In this document: positions 63,095 to 64,000 of the stretch, in pieces
Position numbering within the stretch: position 1 is the stretch's first letter
Layout: the number at the start of each line of letters is the position of its first letter
Assembly: GCA_024169445.1 (NCBI GenBank)
Contig: JALKFA010000001.1
Span: 4,402,001-4,466,000, forward strand
Direction of reading: 5' to 3'
Length of the DNA stretch: 64,000 nucleotides
Source of the DNA: Buttiauxella agrestis ATCC 33320
Lineage (GTDB): Bacteria > Pseudomonadota > Gammaproteobacteria > Enterobacterales > Enterobacteriaceae
Notes under the pieces: model-generated
The model's database searches: none
Told to the model about the DNA's origin: nothing
What the model saw: the letters and a program-made list of their open reading frames with translations, nothing else
Position numbers and translations under genes: made by a program

Positions 63095-64000
63095 TTACGA
63101 AGCAGTTACCCCGCGGCAAGTGGCGGCTTGATACTTTTCCTCAAACATTTGACGTAACACACTGTGTCCAAGGTTGTTTTGCCAGGTGAAGCTATTTTGT
63201 AACACCACCACCGCGAAATGATTCTGGCGATCAATACCGATGTAGCTGGAATAACCACCGATATATCCGACCTGATAAGTGATGGCTTGTTCGCCGTAGG
63301 TGTCCGTTACCCAGGCGATATTAGCCGCTTCTTTGTCACGCGGGTAATAGGTTTGCATCGTGTCTTGAATGGCTTTATCCAGTGTGGCATCGCCGGTGCT
63401 GGCAAGATGTGCGCTGGCAAAAGTCAGTAAATCGGCGGTGTCGGTATACAAACCGCCTGCACCGAGCATATTGCCGGTGAACTGCCAGTCAGGTACCACT
63501 TGCCCACGGGGAATAAACTTCGGCTGGCTTCCGGCATGCCCGATGGCGCGCTGCGGGTAACTTTTCAGTTTTTGCGGGGTAAAGCTACTATTGCGCATCC
63601 CTAATGGATCGAAAATCAGCGTTTGCACCAGTTGGTCGGCGCGCTGGCCGGTTTGATAACGCAACACATAATCCAGCACCGCATAGCCGAGGTTGGAATA
63701 TAGAGGCCCGGTGCTGCCTGGTTTTGAAAAATCAGCCAGATCGGCCACTACTTCGTCGCTATCGAGATGTGCGTAAAAATTCTCACCGTTTCCCAGATAA
63801 CGAATAAAAGCCGTCAGCATCGGCAAATCCATATTTTGCCGTGGCAAGCCGGAGGTATGGGTCACCAGTTGCAGCAAGGTGATTTGCTTCGCATCGGCAC
63901 TTAATGGCACCGACGGCGGCATTAAGGTTTCCAGCGTATCAGACCAATGCAGGCGCCCCTGCGCCACTAATACCGCGGTCGCTTCGGCGGTCATGCCTTT
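63095..64000 (-). CDS. Class C beta-lactamase-fold serine hydrolase (partial, N terminus outside the window)
   Basis: The frame runs off the right end. Visible parts fit the beta-lactamase/EstB/DD-peptidase fold: the YxN motif YSNLGYAVLDYVL, HTSGLPRQNMDL, LGMRNSSFTP and MLGAGGLYTDTADLLTFASAH. The codon AAA at 63998-64000, followed by GMTAEATAVLVAQGRL, is probably the catalytic lysine of SxxK, so the nucleophile serine lies just beyond the edge. The C-terminal KTG equivalent appears changed to a GYIGGYSSYIG stretch. True AmpC is unlikely; it may be an esterase or peptidase. Confidence 0.85.
   Translation of the reverse strand, partial: KGMTAEATAVLVAQGRLHWSDTLETLMPPSVPLSADAKQITLLQLVTHTSGLPRQNMDLPMLTAFIRYLGNGENFYAHLDSDEVVADLADFSKPGSTGPLYSNLGYAVLDYVLRYQTGQRADQLVQTLIFDPLGMRNSSFTPQKLKSYPQRAIGHAGSQPKFIPRGQVVPDWQFTGNMLGAGGLYTDTADLLTFASAHLASTGDATLDKAIQDTMQTYYPRDKEAANIAWVTDTYGEQAITYQVGYIGGYSSYIGIDRQNHFAVVVLQNSFTWQNNLGHSVLRQMFEEKYQAATCRGVTAS

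Noticed and set aside
63995-64000. Start of the serine hydrolase at the ATG near 63994
   Set aside because: The preceding in-frame AAA GGC and the lack of a signal peptide and SxxK serine show that the gene continues beyond the window; the ATG is internal.

Overview
The window is chromosomal DNA of a member of the family Enterobacteriaceae. Many proteins match Escherichia coli or Salmonella orthologues almost residue for residue (FbaB, YegTUVW, ThiD/ThiM, YehS, BtsR/BtsS, Mrp, MetG, MdfA, YbjG, DeoR, DacC, GstB, YliI, BssR). The genus cannot be fixed from the sequence alone. ERIC, REP/BIME-like and other short enterobacterial repeats are present. No tRNA, rRNA, CRISPR array, insertion sequence or prophage gene was seen.

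Layout, left to right. (1) 1-5330: a minus-strand chaperone-usher fimbrial operon (pilin, chaperone, usher, large tip protein, and a second chaperone cut by the window edge). (2) 5662-12288: a minus-strand operon with an enolase-superfamily enzyme followed by a complete Dpp/Opp-type ABC importer, with a CRP-like site and a terminator-like hairpin in its leader. (3) 12334-12975: a long palindromic intergenic element (copy A). (4) 12972-20176: a conserved block with fbaB, the yegTUV operon, yegW, and thiMD behind a TPP riboswitch. (5) 20439-29447: a Salmonella-like type 1 fimbrial locus with three regulators (fimW-, fimY- and fimZ-like) and the structural genes fimACDHF. (6) 29448-35929: a PTS (separate EIIA, EIIB and EIIC) with a GH38 alpha-mannosidase and a PRD-type regulator. 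(7) 36305-42397: an MscS-family channel, a small secreted protein, a tandem repeat array, a CstA-family transporter and palindromic copy B. (8) 42410-48739: a periplasmic molybdenum hydroxylase (cytochrome c, 2Fe-2S and Moco subunits) divergent from a MocA-like and an XdhC-like maturation factor. (9) 48786-56077: yehS, yefM with a yoeB gene carrying a nonsense codon, btsSR, palindromic copy C, mrp and metG. (10) 56202-64000: mdfA, ybjG, deoR, dacC, gstB, yliI, bssR and a serine hydrolase cut by the window end; in E. coli K-12 this block lies far from metG.

The most unusual signal is non-coding. Three related elements (12334-12975, 41767-42397 and 52460-52659) are built as nested inverted repeats bounded by CCGTTCACC/GGTGAACGG. 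The two long copies would fold into a closed outer stem carrying three hairpin arms; the third is a short form sharing a 69-base identical block with copy A. All three sit 3' of a minus-strand gene in the same orientation. Other points for follow-up are the enolase-superfamily enzyme with a non-standard active site, the nonsense-mutated yoeB toxin beside an intact antitoxin, and the three-unit terminator-plus-BIME tandem array at 39325.

Functionally, the accessory loci are nutrient uptake and catabolism (ABC operon, PTS-mannosidase operon, CstA, periplasmic oxidoreductase) and surface adhesion (two fimbrial operons), inserted between conserved core blocks.
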